This document shows positions 47,300-58,204 of a stretch of 64,000 nt of DNA, one piece after another. This DNA is from Dromiciops gliroides. Taxonomy: Eukaryota; Chordata; Mammalia; Microbiotheria; Microbiotheriidae. Within the stretch, counting starts at the first letter, position 1. Every line of letters begins with the position of its first letter. Position numbers and translations under genes: made by a program. The notes beneath the pieces were generated by a model. It had not been told where the DNA came from. It saw only the letters and a list, made by a program, of their open reading frames with translations, and ran no database searches. Where the stretch lies: the NCBI RefSeq assembly GCF_019393635.1, contig NC_057862.1, positions 676,257,314 to 676,321,313 on the forward strand, in the 5' to 3' direction.

Positions 47300-48120
47300 G
47301 ACTCTCAGAGCTGGAAGGCACCTCGAGGATCATACAGTCCAGCCCAGATCTGTTCAACACTCCCCTCTACAACCTGATAAGTGGTCATGCAGCCTTGAAG
47401 AGCCCTAGAGAAGCAGAATCTGCCTCCTCCCAAGGCAACTCATCCACTCTGAGGCATCTCCAACAGATTCGAAGTTTTCCCTCACATCAACACTAACTCT
47501 CCTCTGAAACTACATCTGGTCATTCAGTTCTTCAGCATTGATTAGCCACCTACCCTGGACCAGGTGCTGGGGATATGAAAACAGAACTGGAAAAACAAAA
47601 CCAAAGCAGCTTATATTCTATCAGATTCACACCCTTTGTTCCTCCTTCCACCATCCAGGGCCAAGCAGAACAATCTGATCCCTCCCCCACTTCACAGCCC
47701 TTTGGATATTCGAACCCAACTCTTGTGTCCCCATAAGTCTCCTCTTCTCCGGGCTGATCACTCCCAGTTCCTTCAGCTGATGTTCATATGTACAGCCCTT
47801 TGGCTTGTCACCATGCTGGTTGCCCTTCTCTGGATGTCCCCCTGATACAATGTGCCCAAATTGGAACATGATGCTCCACCTATGGTCTGATCAGGATGAG
47901 TCAAGTGGAATGAGGGACACCTCCTTCATCTTAGGCATCATTTTTCTCCCAATGCTGTCTGAGGTCCCATCAGCCTTTCTCACTGACCATATTAGACTTA
48001 CATTGAGCTTGCCATCCACTAAACCCTCTAAGTCTTTACATGGAGATCTGGTCATACCTTCCCCATCTTTCATTGAGCCCATGAAGGCTAATCCCCTTCC
48101 TGCATGCTGTGTTTGATGTG
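47300..48120. mobile_element. CR1/L3-like LINE remnant
   Basis: AGAGCTGGAAGGCACCTCG starts it. Then CCAAGCAGAACAATCTGATCC, CTCCTCTTCTCCGGGCTGATC, GTTGCCCTTCTCTGGATG, CATTGAGCTTGCCATCCACTA and CTAAGTCTTTACATGGAG occur in the order known from an ancient amniote CR1-type repeat. No intact frame. Confidence 0.6.
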
Positions 48121-48256
48121 TTTTTAGAAGGCATCTAGGATATCAGGGTGAGAGTACAGTGGGATGGTAAGGAATAGGAGGTAGAGGACTCCCAATAAGG
48201 CAGTCCCCAGCCTCTGAGGAACGCAGAGGTGGACTCCTTCCATAAGAATAGCCTCT

Positions 48257-48426
48257 GGGGCAGCTAGGTGGCACAGTGGATGAAGCACCAACCCTGAATT
48301 CAGGAGGACCTGAGTTCAAATCTGGCCTCAGACACTTGACACTTACTAGCTGTGTGACCCTGGGCAAGTCACTTAACCCTCATTGCCCTGCGCACGCACG
48401 CACACACACACACACACACACACACA
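48257..48426 (+). mobile_element. WSINE1-like SINE with CGCA/CA tail
   Basis: Full copy whose tail has become (CGCA)n(CA)n. Flanks AATAGCCTC / AACAGCCTC. Confidence 0.92.
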
Positions 48427-49034
48427 AAAGAACAGCCTCCAAGTTTCCTGCCCCCATCGTGCCTTCCTTCCCCCTGCTGTTTTATCCTAATCCCTTTCTT
48501 TCCCTCTCTCTGGCCCCCTGCTCTTCACCTCTGACCTCTGGCTCTGCCTAGTGTGAAGGGCAGGGCAGGGCCTTCACGGGAGGGAGGTGGGAGGAGAAGC
48601 CAATTAGGCAGGGAGGCTCATTAGGAGAAACACCTTTCACAAAGGGCAGGAGCTGGAGCTAGAAGGAAGCAGTGGGGGCACAGGGTCGCCCATAGAAAGC
48701 CAGGCTAAAACCCTGAGGTCTGCTCAGTCTTTGAGGGCACAGGATAAGAGGGGCAGGGCCCGAGCATATTAGCTCTCAGAGAGGCTAGAGATGGTATATG
48801 CTCCAGACTCCAGCCAACCAATGCAAGGGCATATTCAAAGGACACCAATCAGGATGGTGAGAGGTCAAAAGACTATGTCACAGGGGATCTGCTGAAGGAA
48901 TAGATGTTTTGCCTAAAAACAGGCAGTGGCAGGAGGTGGGATGGGGGGCAACGCTAAGATTTTAAATATTTAATGTGCTTTCATGTGAATGTGGGGCTAA
49001 ATTTGTTCCACTTAGTTGTAGATGAGAGAACCAC

Positions 49035-49200
49035 GAATCAACCAATCACCAAGCATTTATTAAACACCTGTTATGTGCCAGACATTATGCTAGGTGTTAA
49101 GGACTCTAAGATCAACTTCCTTCCAGGAGTTTACATTCCATGAGGGGAGACAACACATAAAATATGTAGAGATAGATATCCATCTGTCTAGGAATAATGA
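49035..49200 (+). repeat. Dispersed repeat module, unassigned
   Basis: GCATTTATTAAACACCTGTTATG, CCAGGAGTTTACATTCC and GGGGAGACAACACATAA are the start of the long dispersed family. Confidence 0.5.
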
Positions 49201-49489
49201 GTATATTATATATTAAACAACCAGATGTAACACTTATAAGTCTATTATATGTTACTATAAAGCATTTACCAAGGGTTTGAGTCTATCTGGGAATCAACTC
49301 CTCTGGACTCATTGGGGACCCTTTTCTGTGGGTCCAAGAATTGTATCTTCCTCATTAAAGAAAATCTCATCTCTCCATCTGAAGGAATCCTCCCCTAGCA
49401 CATACTGGACATCTTCCAAACTTCCTAGACTCTCGTACTGAACTTCTCTCATCCACCATCATTTCTTCTAGGGCCATTAATTATCAGAA

Positions 49490-49610
49490 CCCTTCTCTTC
49501 TTGGGCCTCAGTTTCCTCATCTGAAAAAGAAGTGAATTGAACGAAACCATCTCAAGGTCCCTTCCAACTTTCTTCTAAAACCATGAATAAATGTTTGAAT
49601 AAAAAAGCAC
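49490..49610 (+). mobile_element. THER1-type CORE-SINE 3' part
   Basis: CTCAGTTTCCTCATCTG and CAAGGTCCCTTCCAAC are THER1 3' motifs. Confidence 0.6.
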
Positions 49611-50499
49611 TTACTCTGCACTGCTTTGGGGACACTAAATGAAAAAGCAAGCGTCTCTGTCCACAGGGAGCTCCCATTCTGGTTGGGAGTGACAACATAG
49701 AGGAGACTCTAGCTTCAAATCAGAAGGAGAGGTCCCATGGTCCTTAGGGTACAACAGCAATGCAGATGGTTAGAGCTCTTCTTTAATGTGTGCTCATTGA
49801 CAAAACCATATTCATTTCTATGTTGAACTATTTTACAAAGCAAAGGACTTCAGTGGTAAGAATTTTCTTTTCTGGGTGTTAGCAGCTATGGTTGCAGCAC
49901 CCACAGAAACAGCTGCCAGGCTGAAACTCCAAAGTTTCAGGGTAAAGACCAGACTGCTAGGAGGTTAGTGGTCTTGAAAGCATTGCTATTTCTAGGACTC
50001 TTGGGCTCACCTGCCTATTGGTGGCAGTTGGTCTCTGGTTAATGGTGGTTGTAGTGTGGGGATATTGGGTCCCTTCTCCCCAAGCATTGTTCTCCTCCAT
50101 GATGGCTGTGGGGGCCAAGCTGGGAATAGAACCATAGTCTGGAGAACACAACAGTCTCTGGAGATTTGGGGAGTTTAGGTTCTAGCTGCCTTCACCAGAG
50201 TCCAGAAAGAGGTGGTAGGCAAGGCAGAAGCATTAGCTGCACCTGAAGAGCACATGCTTGCTGCCTCCTATCTCTCCCTCAGGAGTGTGCCTCTGATTTG
50301 GGACTGGTCTAGCCAGAGATTCCGGTGAAGTTCATTTTCAACAGGTGGCAAATGCAAGGCTCTCTTCAGCCAATCCAGACGCTTCTTGAACAATAACCTG
50401 GCATTTACTAAACTAAATCCAACCTCATCTTCCTTCTTAAATGTCTTCTGGTTAAGTAATCCCCTTGTCATTCCGGTTGGGGGGGGGAGGAGAGCAATA

Positions 50500-50546
50500 T
50501 ATAGGTAGGTAGGTAGACAGACAGATAGATGATGGATGGATGGAAG

Positions 50547-50605
<59 letters not shown>
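50500..50605. repeat. GATA/GATG and (GA)n microsatellite
   Basis: GTAGACAGACAGATAGATG units are followed by a GA run at 50551-50601. Confidence 0.95.
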
Positions 50606-50608
<3 letters not shown>

Positions 50609-50704
50609 AGATAGGTAGGTGGAACATGTATCTGCCTATGTATCTGCCAGGCACTGTGTTAAACACTAAGGATAAGAAAAATACAAGGAAATAAAATAGT
50701 CCCA

Positions 50705-50858
50705 GGGGCAGCTAGGTGGTGCAGTGGATAAAGCACCGGCCCTGGTTTCAGGAGGACCTGAGTTCAAATCTGGCCTCAGACACTTGACACTTACTAGCTG
50801 TGTGACCCTGGGCAAGTCACTTTACCCTCATTGCCCCGCCAAAAAAGGAAATAAAATA
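50705..50858 (+). mobile_element. WSINE1-like SINE
   Basis: Full copy flanked by AAATAAAATAGTCCC duplications. Confidence 0.93.
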
Positions 50859-51239
50859 AAATAAAATAGTCCCTCCCCTCAATGAGTTGATCTCTAATGG
50901 AGGAGTTAACACTTAAAGGGGTACTGCTGCAAAGAGGTCTGGTTCTGGGCTAGATAAGGAAAAAGCCCCCCCCCCATCAGAACCTGATGTCACAGGAGCA
51001 GAATCCAAGGTTCTGGATGAGAGGAGAGGACAATGGTGGCTGGTAGGCAGATAGCATGGTGTGGACATTTAAGGGACAGTACATAACACCCAAAGTACAA
51101 AACCCCTCTCTTCCCTCAAAGACCTCCCTATTTGCATCACAAGAAGTGAGAAGCAATAAATGGGTTGAAGTTAGAGGAAGTCAAATTTCAGTTCAATAGA
51201 AGAACTTCTCAGCAATTATAAGAGCTATCCAGTTCTACC

Positions 51240-51650
51240 TGATTCAATTCAATGGGCATTTACTTCACACTTTCCATGCACTAGACAGGGTGCTGTAGAT
51301 ACAAAGAAAAAGTGAAAAGAATCCCTGCCCACAAGGAGCATACATTCTGCTGGGGGGAGGTGTTATCTGGGGATGGGGTGTAGTATATAACACTTGTGAG
51401 AATCAGAAAAAGCTTCATGTAACAGGTAATGCTTGAACTGAGCTTTGAATGGAACTGGGGATTGCAAGTGCAAGTGAGGAGGGAGAGCATTTTAGGCATG
51501 GGGCCCAGTGTGGGCAAAGCTTTGGAGGCAGGAGATGAAATGTTGTGTACGGAAAGTAGCATGCAGATCAATTTGGCTGGAAGGTAGGGTACATAGAAAA
51601 GGTAATAGGAAAATAAGCCTGAACATATAGGAGGGAGCCAGGGAGCCCAG
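51240..51650 (+). repeat. Long dispersed repeat, unassigned
   Basis: GGGCATTTACTTCACAC, CAAGGAGCATACATTCTG, GGAGAGCATTTTAGGCATGG and GGAGGCAGGAGATGAAATG are consecutive modules of the family seen at 10430 and 53690. Confidence 0.5.
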
Positions 51651-51744
51651 GACACCCCATCAATAGGAAAGTTCAAGGGTTTCAAGCAGAGAAGATTCAT
51701 GGGGGGGGGGGGGAGGAAGTGCACTTGATGTCTCGGATTCTTTC

Positions 51745-51910
51745 CAAGGGGAAAGTAGACTGAATTTAGAGTCAGGGGACCTGGGTTCGAATCTCTGCTC
51801 TGTTATGGCCTGTGGGCTCTTGGGCAAATCTCTGAACCTCCTTCAGCTTCATCCTCTGTAAAAGGAATAGGCTGAGGTCCTTTCCAGAACCTAAGGTTCT
51901 GTGCCAGAGG
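51745..51910 (+). mobile_element. THER1-type CORE-SINE
   Basis: GGACCTGGGTTCGAATCTC, TCTTGGGCAAATCTCTG and GGTCCTTTCCAGAACC in consensus order. Confidence 0.75.
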
Positions 51911-52239
51911 GAGGAGATAATGAAAGGTGCAGAAGGGGAAGATCAGGGGCTTCTGGTCCCTGGAAAGACTGGGACAGAGGTTGTAGTGGAACTTGAGAAT
52001 CCTGGTTCTTCACTACTTAATGGTCTGTTGCATCACCTGAGGGATGCCTAGGATTGCCACATATGGAGAATGGGGGGAGGGGGTGGCAATATTCCAAGCT
52101 CAGGAAACACCTGGACCAAAATTGGCCCGTAGACTACATGCATGTTCATCAGCTATAAATGAGGCTGAGCAGACAGGTCTGGGGCATTGGGAGAGAAAAG
52201 CCAGGCTAAAGCATTTTCCCCTTTCTTCTACCCTTCATG

Positions 52240-52335
52240 CCTCCTTCTCTGTGCCTCAGTTTCCTCCTCTATAAAATGAGGGGGTTGAGCTCAGTGGTAC
52301 CTGAGGTCCCTTCCAGCTTTGATATTTTACAAGGG
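52240..52335 (+). mobile_element. THER1-type CORE-SINE 3' part
   Basis: CTCAGTTTCCTCCTCTATAA and GAGGTCCCTTCCAGCTTTGA are THER1 3' motifs. Confidence 0.65.
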
Positions 52336-52589
52336 TCTCTTCCCCAATCCTTTCCGGCCCCCCCAAATTTCTGTGGTGTCACCCTGTTCTCCTCCTCCCC
52401 CTTTCCTGTTATCTGCTTCCTCCCCATCCCTTCTTCCCGCTGCAGTCCCAGCATCCAGAATCTGGCCAAGAGGTAACAGGGCCCACACCACAGTGAGGTC
52501 TCCCATTCCCCCCTCCCACCCCACAGCCTCACGCATGGGCGACCCCAGCCTTTCTCTGCTGTCCCCTCACATGATGCTGCAGGTGTGCC

Positions 52590-52770
52590 TTGTCTGCTGG
52601 TCCCCAGGCCCTAATTAGTGGGCTGGTGGGGGATCCCCTGCTGGGCCTTTGACAGGGGAGCCAGCAGGGGGCTGGAGGGGGGCAGAGGTTGGGGGTTAGG
52701 AGGGGGGGGCTTGCCCAGGACTGACAGCCCCGTAAAAACTGTCAGATAGTACAATGAGCAGGTTACACAA
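52590..52770. promoter_or_regulatory. Candidate enhancer in ATP6V1B1 intron 1
   Basis: Unique GC-rich sequence contains CCCTAATTAGTGGGC (palindromic CTAATTAG) at about 52608 and GACAGCCCCGTAAAAACTGTCAG, an inverted CTGACAG/CTGTCAG-type pair. No repeat is recognised here. Function is inferred only. Confidence 0.3.
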
Positions 52771-53297
52771 GAGAAGAGGGGGAGCGAGCCCGGAGGAGCT
52801 TGGGGCTCCTTGAGGGAGCGTCTAAAAAGATCTGAGAAGTCCTGCTACAGACCCCACACAGGTCATCTGCTCCAGCACCCTGCCTCCCTCCTAAGCTTAC
52901 TCCACAAACATGGGCAAGCAGAGCCCCTTCTCTTACAGTTCTCTGAGGGAGCGAAGATTCCGACAACCAAGCGGGGACCCAGCCTCTGAATCCTGCATCC
53001 TGACACGGACAGAGGTCTGCCACTCCGGGTGTCAGCTTCCCACCCCCTGCCATGGACAGAACCTCCGGCCTCACCCCCCCTCCAGGGCATGGGAAAGTTG
53101 AAGAAATCTCACTTGTCTCTCAATGGCTAGATGACTGGCCAGGGCAGATGTTTGGATCTGTTTGTCCTTCAATATTCTGTTTCCAGAGCCCTCTGCTGAG
53201 CCCGGAGGGGACAAAGTGCCCATAACCTCAGTCAGCTCCAGTCCTTCTCTCAGAGGCACTCATAACCTAAAGCCCCCGAGATCCCAAATAAGCTCGG

Positions 53298-53660
53298 TGG
53301 GAGGCAGATGTCAGGAGACCTGAGTTCAAATGCTAATGAGGCCGGGGGCAGCTAGATGGTGCAGTGGATAGAGCACTGGCCCTGGATTCAGGAGGACCTG
53401 AGTTCAAATCCTGCCTTAGACACGTGACACCTACTAGCTGTGTGACCCTGGGTAAGTCACTTAACCCTCATTGCCCCCCCCCAAAAAATCACCTCATGCT
53501 TAGTGTAGATATCTGACTAGACCAATAAAAACTTTTTAAAAAATGCTAATGAGGCCACTTCTCACTCATTCTCTCTGGCCCTTGATTTTTCTCACTGTGA
53601 CTTCAGTAGGTTAAACTCAATGACATCTCTTGCAGTTCTAATCTCTATGATGTTCAGGAT
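53298..53660 (+). mobile_element. THER1-type CORE-SINE split by a SINE with extra 3' sequence
   Basis: GGAGACCTGAGTTCAAATG, then after the insertion CACTGTGACTTCAGTAGG and GCAGTTCTAATCTCTATGATG complete the element. Confidence 0.7.
53344..53540 (+). mobile_element. WSINE1-like SINE with apparent 3' transduction
   Basis: The 16-bp duplication AAATGCTAATGAGGCC lies at 53328-53343 and again at 53541-53556. The SINE body and its A tract end near 53490, so about 50 bp of unrelated sequence (53491-53540, containing CCAATAAAAAC) sits between the SINE and the second duplication. Confidence 0.88.
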
Positions 53661-53689
53661 TACACAATTATTCAAACGCCAGATTGTTT

Positions 53690-53930
53690 ATGTGGTCTGG
53701 GTATCAGAGCAGGTCGAGATCAGTGTGAGAAATCAGCAAAGGCTTCCTGAAAGAATCTTAGGCCTTGAGCCTTGAAGGATGTCAGATTTCAGAAGCAAGA
53801 GAAACAACTCAGCCTGGAAAGTCTATTGGAGTAAGGCATCCATGAGAAGGGAGAGGAGAGATGACCCAGGGACCTTGAATGCCAGGCTCAGGAGTTTGGT
53901 TCTGTTCTAAAGGAACAAAGAAAACAAGTA
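53690..53930 (+). repeat. Long dispersed repeat fragment, unassigned
   Basis: AAAGGCTTCCTGAAAGAATC, AGCCTTGAAGGATG and TGAATGCCAGGCTCAGGAG belong to the family at 10430 and 51240. Confidence 0.45.
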
Positions 53931-53934
53931 CCGG

Positions 53935-54145
53935 GTGACATACAAAGCACCTTACAAATACTATTTCACTGGATCCTCACAACAACCCTGGGAGATAAGC
54001 ACTATTATTATCCCTATTTGACAGTTTAGAAGATGGAGGCAAACAGAGGTTAAGTGACTTGCCCAAGGTCACACAGCTAGTAAGTATCTGAAGCTTGATT
54101 TGAACTCAGGTCCAGCACTCAATCCATTGTACCATGTACCTGCTT
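53935..54145 (-). mobile_element. MAR1/MIR-type CORE-SINE, reverse
   Basis: CACCTTACAAATACTATTTC, CACAACAACCCTGGGAG, TTAAGTGACTTGCCC and CAATCCATTGTACCATG. Confidence 0.75.
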
Positions 54146-54163
54146 AGAAAATGGAACATCTCA

Positions 54164-54308
54164 GGGGACAGCTAGGTGGTGCAGTGGATAAAGCACCGGC
54201 CCTGGCTTCAGGAAGACCTAACTTCAAATCTGGCTTCGGACACTTGACACTAACTGTGTGACCCTGGGCAAGTCATTTAACCCTTATTGCCCCACAAAAA
54301 AAAAGAAA
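54164..54308 (+). mobile_element. WSINE1-like SINE
   Basis: Copy lacking a few bases before CTGTGTGACC. Flanks GAAAATGGAACATCTC / GAAAATGGAACCTCTC. Confidence 0.9.
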
Positions 54309-54449
54309 AGAAAATGGAACCTCTCTCCACCATGATGGCCCCTTCTCCCATTGGCCAGTCCTCCCAGGGCCTCAATTTTGGGAAAAGGCCCCAGCTGGAC
54401 ATTCTTCATTCAACTGCAGCTCTGGTTCTAATTCTCTGAACTTGGATAC

Positions 54450-54594
54450 CACACCCCCTTGCAGGCTCATTCCCTTTTTCATTGCCATTTTCAGACCCCT
54501 TTTGTGCATTGTCTTCCTCCATTCAAATGTAAGCTTCTTGAGGGTAGGGACTGTCTCTCTTTTAGCTTACATTTGTATTCCGATGGTTTAGGAC
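54450..54594 (+). mobile_element. L2 LINE 3' end
   Basis: AATGTAAGCTTCTTGAGGG and GGGACTGTCTCTCTTTTAG are the L2 tail. Confidence 0.65.
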
Positions 54595-54845
54595 AAGAGT
54601 TTGGCACATTTAGTCATTTTCAGTCGTGCCTGACTCTTCCTGAGCCCCTTTGGGGTTTTCTTGGCAAAGACACTGGAGTGGTTGGCCATTTCCTTCTCCA
54701 GCTCATTTGACAGAGGAGGGAACTGAGGCGAACAGGGTAGAGTGACTTGCTCAGGGTCACATGGCAGGTAAGGGTCTGAGGTCAGATTTGAACTCAGGTC
54801 CCCCTGACTCCAGGCCCCACACTCAATCCATTGAGCCACCCAACA
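54595..54845 (-). mobile_element. SINE with BovB/RTE-like tail, reverse
   Basis: TCAGTCGTGCCTGACTC, GGGGTTTTCTTGGCAAAG, GCCATTTCCTTCTCCAGC, then the reverse head ending CATTGAGCCACC. Confidence 0.8.
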
Positions 54846-54929
54846 ATGCTTGTTGCTTTATGGGTGACAGGATCTCTGAGTGATTTCTCAGTCAAAAGGA
54901 GGCTTAAAGAAGATGATGCAAAGGAAAGA

Positions 54930-55085
54930 GTACCGACTCTTTCCCAGAAGACCGCGTATTCAAATCCTGTTTTTGCCATTTACTATGTGACCTTGAACAC
55001 TCAAACTCAAGATCATTTTCCCCCACTATAAAATAAGTTGGTTGGAACAGATGGCCTCTAAGGTCCTAAGATCTATGATGGAAGC
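54930..55085 (+). mobile_element. THER1-type CORE-SINE
   Basis: CGTATTCAAATCCTG, TACTATGTGACCTTGAAC and TGGCCTCTAAGGTCCTAAG. Confidence 0.7.
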
Positions 55086-55639
55086 AGGTGAGGGGAGGTA
55101 GGCGCTAATTATGGGACCCTGACACTGAAATACAAAGCTAGGGAATTTTTTGTGAAGGACAGACTCTTTGCAGTGAGCCCCTAAGCTTCCCTGGCCACTA
55201 TCCCTGACTGAAGGAAGCCCCTCCCCCGGGGGGGGGGGCGGGCAGTGATGGCTGGTTTTTGTCTTTGTCCTCTGCCCAATCCCTTCTTTTCTCCTCCTCC
55301 CCCCCATCCCATGGGAGGTAAGAGTGGCTGATTGTCAGGCTTAATGGGGATTTCTTGTGACAGGAGCTGTGAAATGGGGGGGGGGGGGGAGGGCAGGCCA
55401 GGCGGGGGTGAAGTTGAAAGACTTCTCTTCTGGGACAAGAATTGGCAATTTCTCTTCCTCCATTCCCCGCCCCGCCCCGGCCCACCCACCCTGCATCTCT
55501 CCACCCCGGAGTTCAAGGCTTTCTTCTTTCCCAACAGCTTAATGATGATGGCATTGGAGTTTTCCGATGGGTTGGTCCTTGCCTTTCTCTGGCCAGCTCT
55601 GAATGAAGCCTTTTGCCTTGCTCTGTCTCTCTTCTAAAC

Positions 55640-55838
55640 AGATTTTGACATCTCTCTGTCTCTGTCTCTGTTTCCCTCTCTCTACATCTCTCTTTTGGCC
55701 TCTGAGTCTTCCTCTGTCTCTGTCTCTCTGTCTGTCTGTGTGTGTCTGTGTCTCTCCCTCCATGTCTCTTTGTCTCTGACTCTATAGGTCCTATTTCTTT
55801 CTCTCCCTTCTCTCAATTTGTCTCAATTTGTCTCTCTC

Positions 55839-55875
<37 letters not shown>

Positions 55876-55900
55876 ATGTTACTCAGTTTTTTTCTTTCTT
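55640..55900. repeat. Pyrimidine-rich, CT/TG/TA microsatellites
   Basis: CTCTGTCTCTGTCTC-type sequence is followed by short TA and TG runs (55839-55876). Confidence 0.85.
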
Positions 55901-56059
55901 TCTTTATCCCTTTCTCTCCCCTTCCTTTCTCTAACTCTACATGGTTGCAATACTTAATTAAGAAGAACAGCAAAAGTAAACAGAATTGATTAATACAAAA
56001 AAACCTTTTTGACCACATGTGATTTTTCATACCTGTGGACCACTCACACACACATATTC

Positions 56060-56060
56060 A

Positions 56061-56109
<49 letters not shown>
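56060..56109. repeat. (CA)n microsatellite
   Basis: About 24 CA units. Confidence 0.96.
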
Positions 56110-56111
<2 letters not shown>

Positions 56112-56588
56112 CTGCACAATAATAGAGAGAGGCATCTTGTATCTTATTTTGGAGCTTTGTAACTCTGTAACATTCATTGTTGATTATTTCGTTTCCATTT
56201 ACATTGTTGTAGTCATTGTGTCTCTCCTGTTTTCCTGGCTCTGCATCAGTTCATGGAGACCTTCCCATTCTTCTCTGTATTGATCACATTCATCATTTCT
56301 CACAATACAGCAATAGTCCATTTCATTCACATAGCTCAGTTTGTTCAGTTATATTCCAAATGATGGGCATTTGCTTTGGTCCTAGTTCTTAGTTACCACA
56401 AAAAGAAAATTTTCTATAGTTTATATAGGGCTTTTCTTTTTATCTATAACCTCCCTAGGATACATGTCTGCCAGTGGAATCTCTAGGTCAAAGGGTATGG
56501 ATATTTTAGCCACTTTATTTTTTATAATTCCAATTTGCTTTCTAAAATTAATGCACTCACTCTCATGGATCTATGAAAAATACATTAC

Positions 56589-56668
56589 AAGACACTTGAC
56601 ACTTAACTGGCTGTGTGACCCTGGGCAAGTCACTTAACCCCATTGCCCCATAAAAAAAAAGGAAAAAA
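56589..56668 (+). mobile_element. WSINE1-like SINE, 5'-truncated
   Basis: Only the 3' half (GACACTTGACACTTAAC to poly-A) is present, yet it has duplications GAAAAATACATTAC / GAAAAATATATTAC at 56575 and 56669. It therefore inserted already truncated. Confidence 0.88.
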
Positions 56669-56869
56669 GAAAAATATATTACTGTACCTGTTTGTTCAGC
56701 ACCCTACCCACATTGACTATTCCTGTCTTTTGTTATCTTTGAGAATATATACATTTTCTATTGAGAGTGGGGCATGAATAAAAGGGCTTTTTGCATTTCC
56801 TTATGGGTGTTTTCTAAGAATCCAGATTGGCAGAGCTGAATTATTGAGTTCTTCATATTCTTTCCCTCA

Positions 56870-57160
56870 GGTCAGGGTTAGGGTTCTGGTGATGACCAGA
56901 GGTTGAGATCAGTATAGGGTTAGACCTTAGAGCCAAGGTTAAGGGTCAGTCTGTAGTGGGAGTTAGGAGTCAGTGTGGCTATGGTCAAGGGTCAGTCTAT
57001 AGGCAGAACAGGGATCAGTTTATAGCCAGAATGAATGGTAGGTCTATAGACAGGGTTCGTAGTCATTCTGTAACCAGGAGCAGCAGGCAGTCTGTGACCA
57101 GAGACAGAGGTCAGGGTTAAGGGTCAGCCTGTGTCTAGGCTCAGGCCTTGGTCTGGGTAT
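56870..57160. repeat. Degenerate minisatellite with GGTCAGTCTATAG units
   Basis: Variants of AGGGTCAGTCTATAGCCAG recur at irregular 20-45 bp spacing (near 56947, 56989, 57010, 57062, 57086 and 57122). The first part includes CAGGGTTAGGGTT, similar to two telomeric repeats. Confidence 0.65.
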
Positions 57161-57314
57161 ACAATATTGCTCAGTGGCTCAGGTCCCCAACCTTTGTCTC
57201 ATTAGAGCTCCAACTACCAAGTTGAAATGCTAGAGGCATGAAATGTGACTCAGTTACCAGTTACATGAAAAAAGACAGATCGAAGAAAAGCAGAAAATCC
57301 AAATATCACTGCTC

Positions 57315-57500
57315 CTTGGTCATGGCATATAATCTGTAATAGAATAATATAATATTACAAATATAATTGTATTATGCTATGTTATACATAATATAACACA
57401 ACTGTAGTTCATTGTATAATTATTACATAATAATATTATATATCTATAGAATAACATTATATCATATATAATTGTAATTTAATAATATGTAATCTTGGAA
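57315..57500. repeat. AT-rich low-complexity stretch
   Basis: AATAATATAATATTACAAATATAA-like sequence with almost no G or C. Confidence 0.8.
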
Positions 57501-57704
57501 TATAATCTGTAATCTGCTAGTAGACAAAGCTCCATGATTATGTTATCTCTAGTCTTCCTATTTAAAGGGCTTCACATTCACACACACAAATCACATAATG
57601 TGTAAACAAAAGAATTTTTTTCTCCTTACTCTCCATGGCTTTTGAATTATCTAGGCACAGATTCTGCAATCACAGCACCCGTACCCCTTCTCATTGTAAC
57701 ATAT

Positions 57705-57945
57705 TTTAATAACAGCTAGCATTTATACATCACTTTGAGCTTTATAAAGCCTTTGACATGTTATCTCATATGATCCTTGCAACAATTCTGCGAAACAGGT
57801 GCTATTATTATCATGTACATTTTACAGATGAAGAAACTGAGGCAGAGGTTAAGTGACTTGTCCAGAGTCATGCAGGCAGGATTTGAAGTCAGAGCTTCAT
57901 GACTCCAAGTGCAGGTCTCTATCCACTGTGCCGCCTAGCTGCATC
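57705..57945 (-). mobile_element. MAR1/MIR-type CORE-SINE, reverse
   Basis: ATAACAGCTAGCATTTATAC, CATTTTACAGATGAAGAAAC, TTAAGTGACTTGTCC and GTGCCGCCTAGCTGC give a nearly complete copy. Confidence 0.8.
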
Positions 57946-58007
57946 CATATTTTTTATCTTTCCAGTGATTACGAGGTAAAGTCTTTACTGTTCTTGTGAA
58001 AGAAATC

Positions 58008-58189
58008 ATTTTTTCTTTTTCTTTCTTTCTTTCTTCTTCTTCTTCTTTTTTTTTTGGGGGGGGGGCAATTGGAGTTAAGTGACTTGCCCAGGGTCACATA
58101 GCTAGTGTTAAGTGTCTGAGGCCAAATTTGAATTCAGGTCCTCCTGAATCCAGGGCCGGTGCTCTATCCACTGCGCCACCTAGCTGCCC
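58008..58189 (-). mobile_element. WSINE1-like SINE, reverse
   Basis: CTTT/CTT-rich tail through CACCTAGCTGCCC, flanked by exact TGAAAGAAATC duplications (57997-58007 and 58190-58200). Confidence 0.93.
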
Positions 58190-58204
58190 TGAAAGAAATC
58201 TTTT

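Larger units (their letters stand above)
55945..56820 (-). mobile_element. L1 LINE 3' part, reverse, with CA array and SINE fragment
   Basis: TTTCACAATACAGCAATAG, CAGTTTGTTCAGTTATATTCC, GTTACCACAAAAAGAAAA, CTAGGTCAAAGGGTATGG and CAATTTGCTTTCTAAAA match the L1 ORF2 end in reverse. A (CA)n at 56060-56109 and a truncated SINE interrupt it. Confidence 0.7.
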
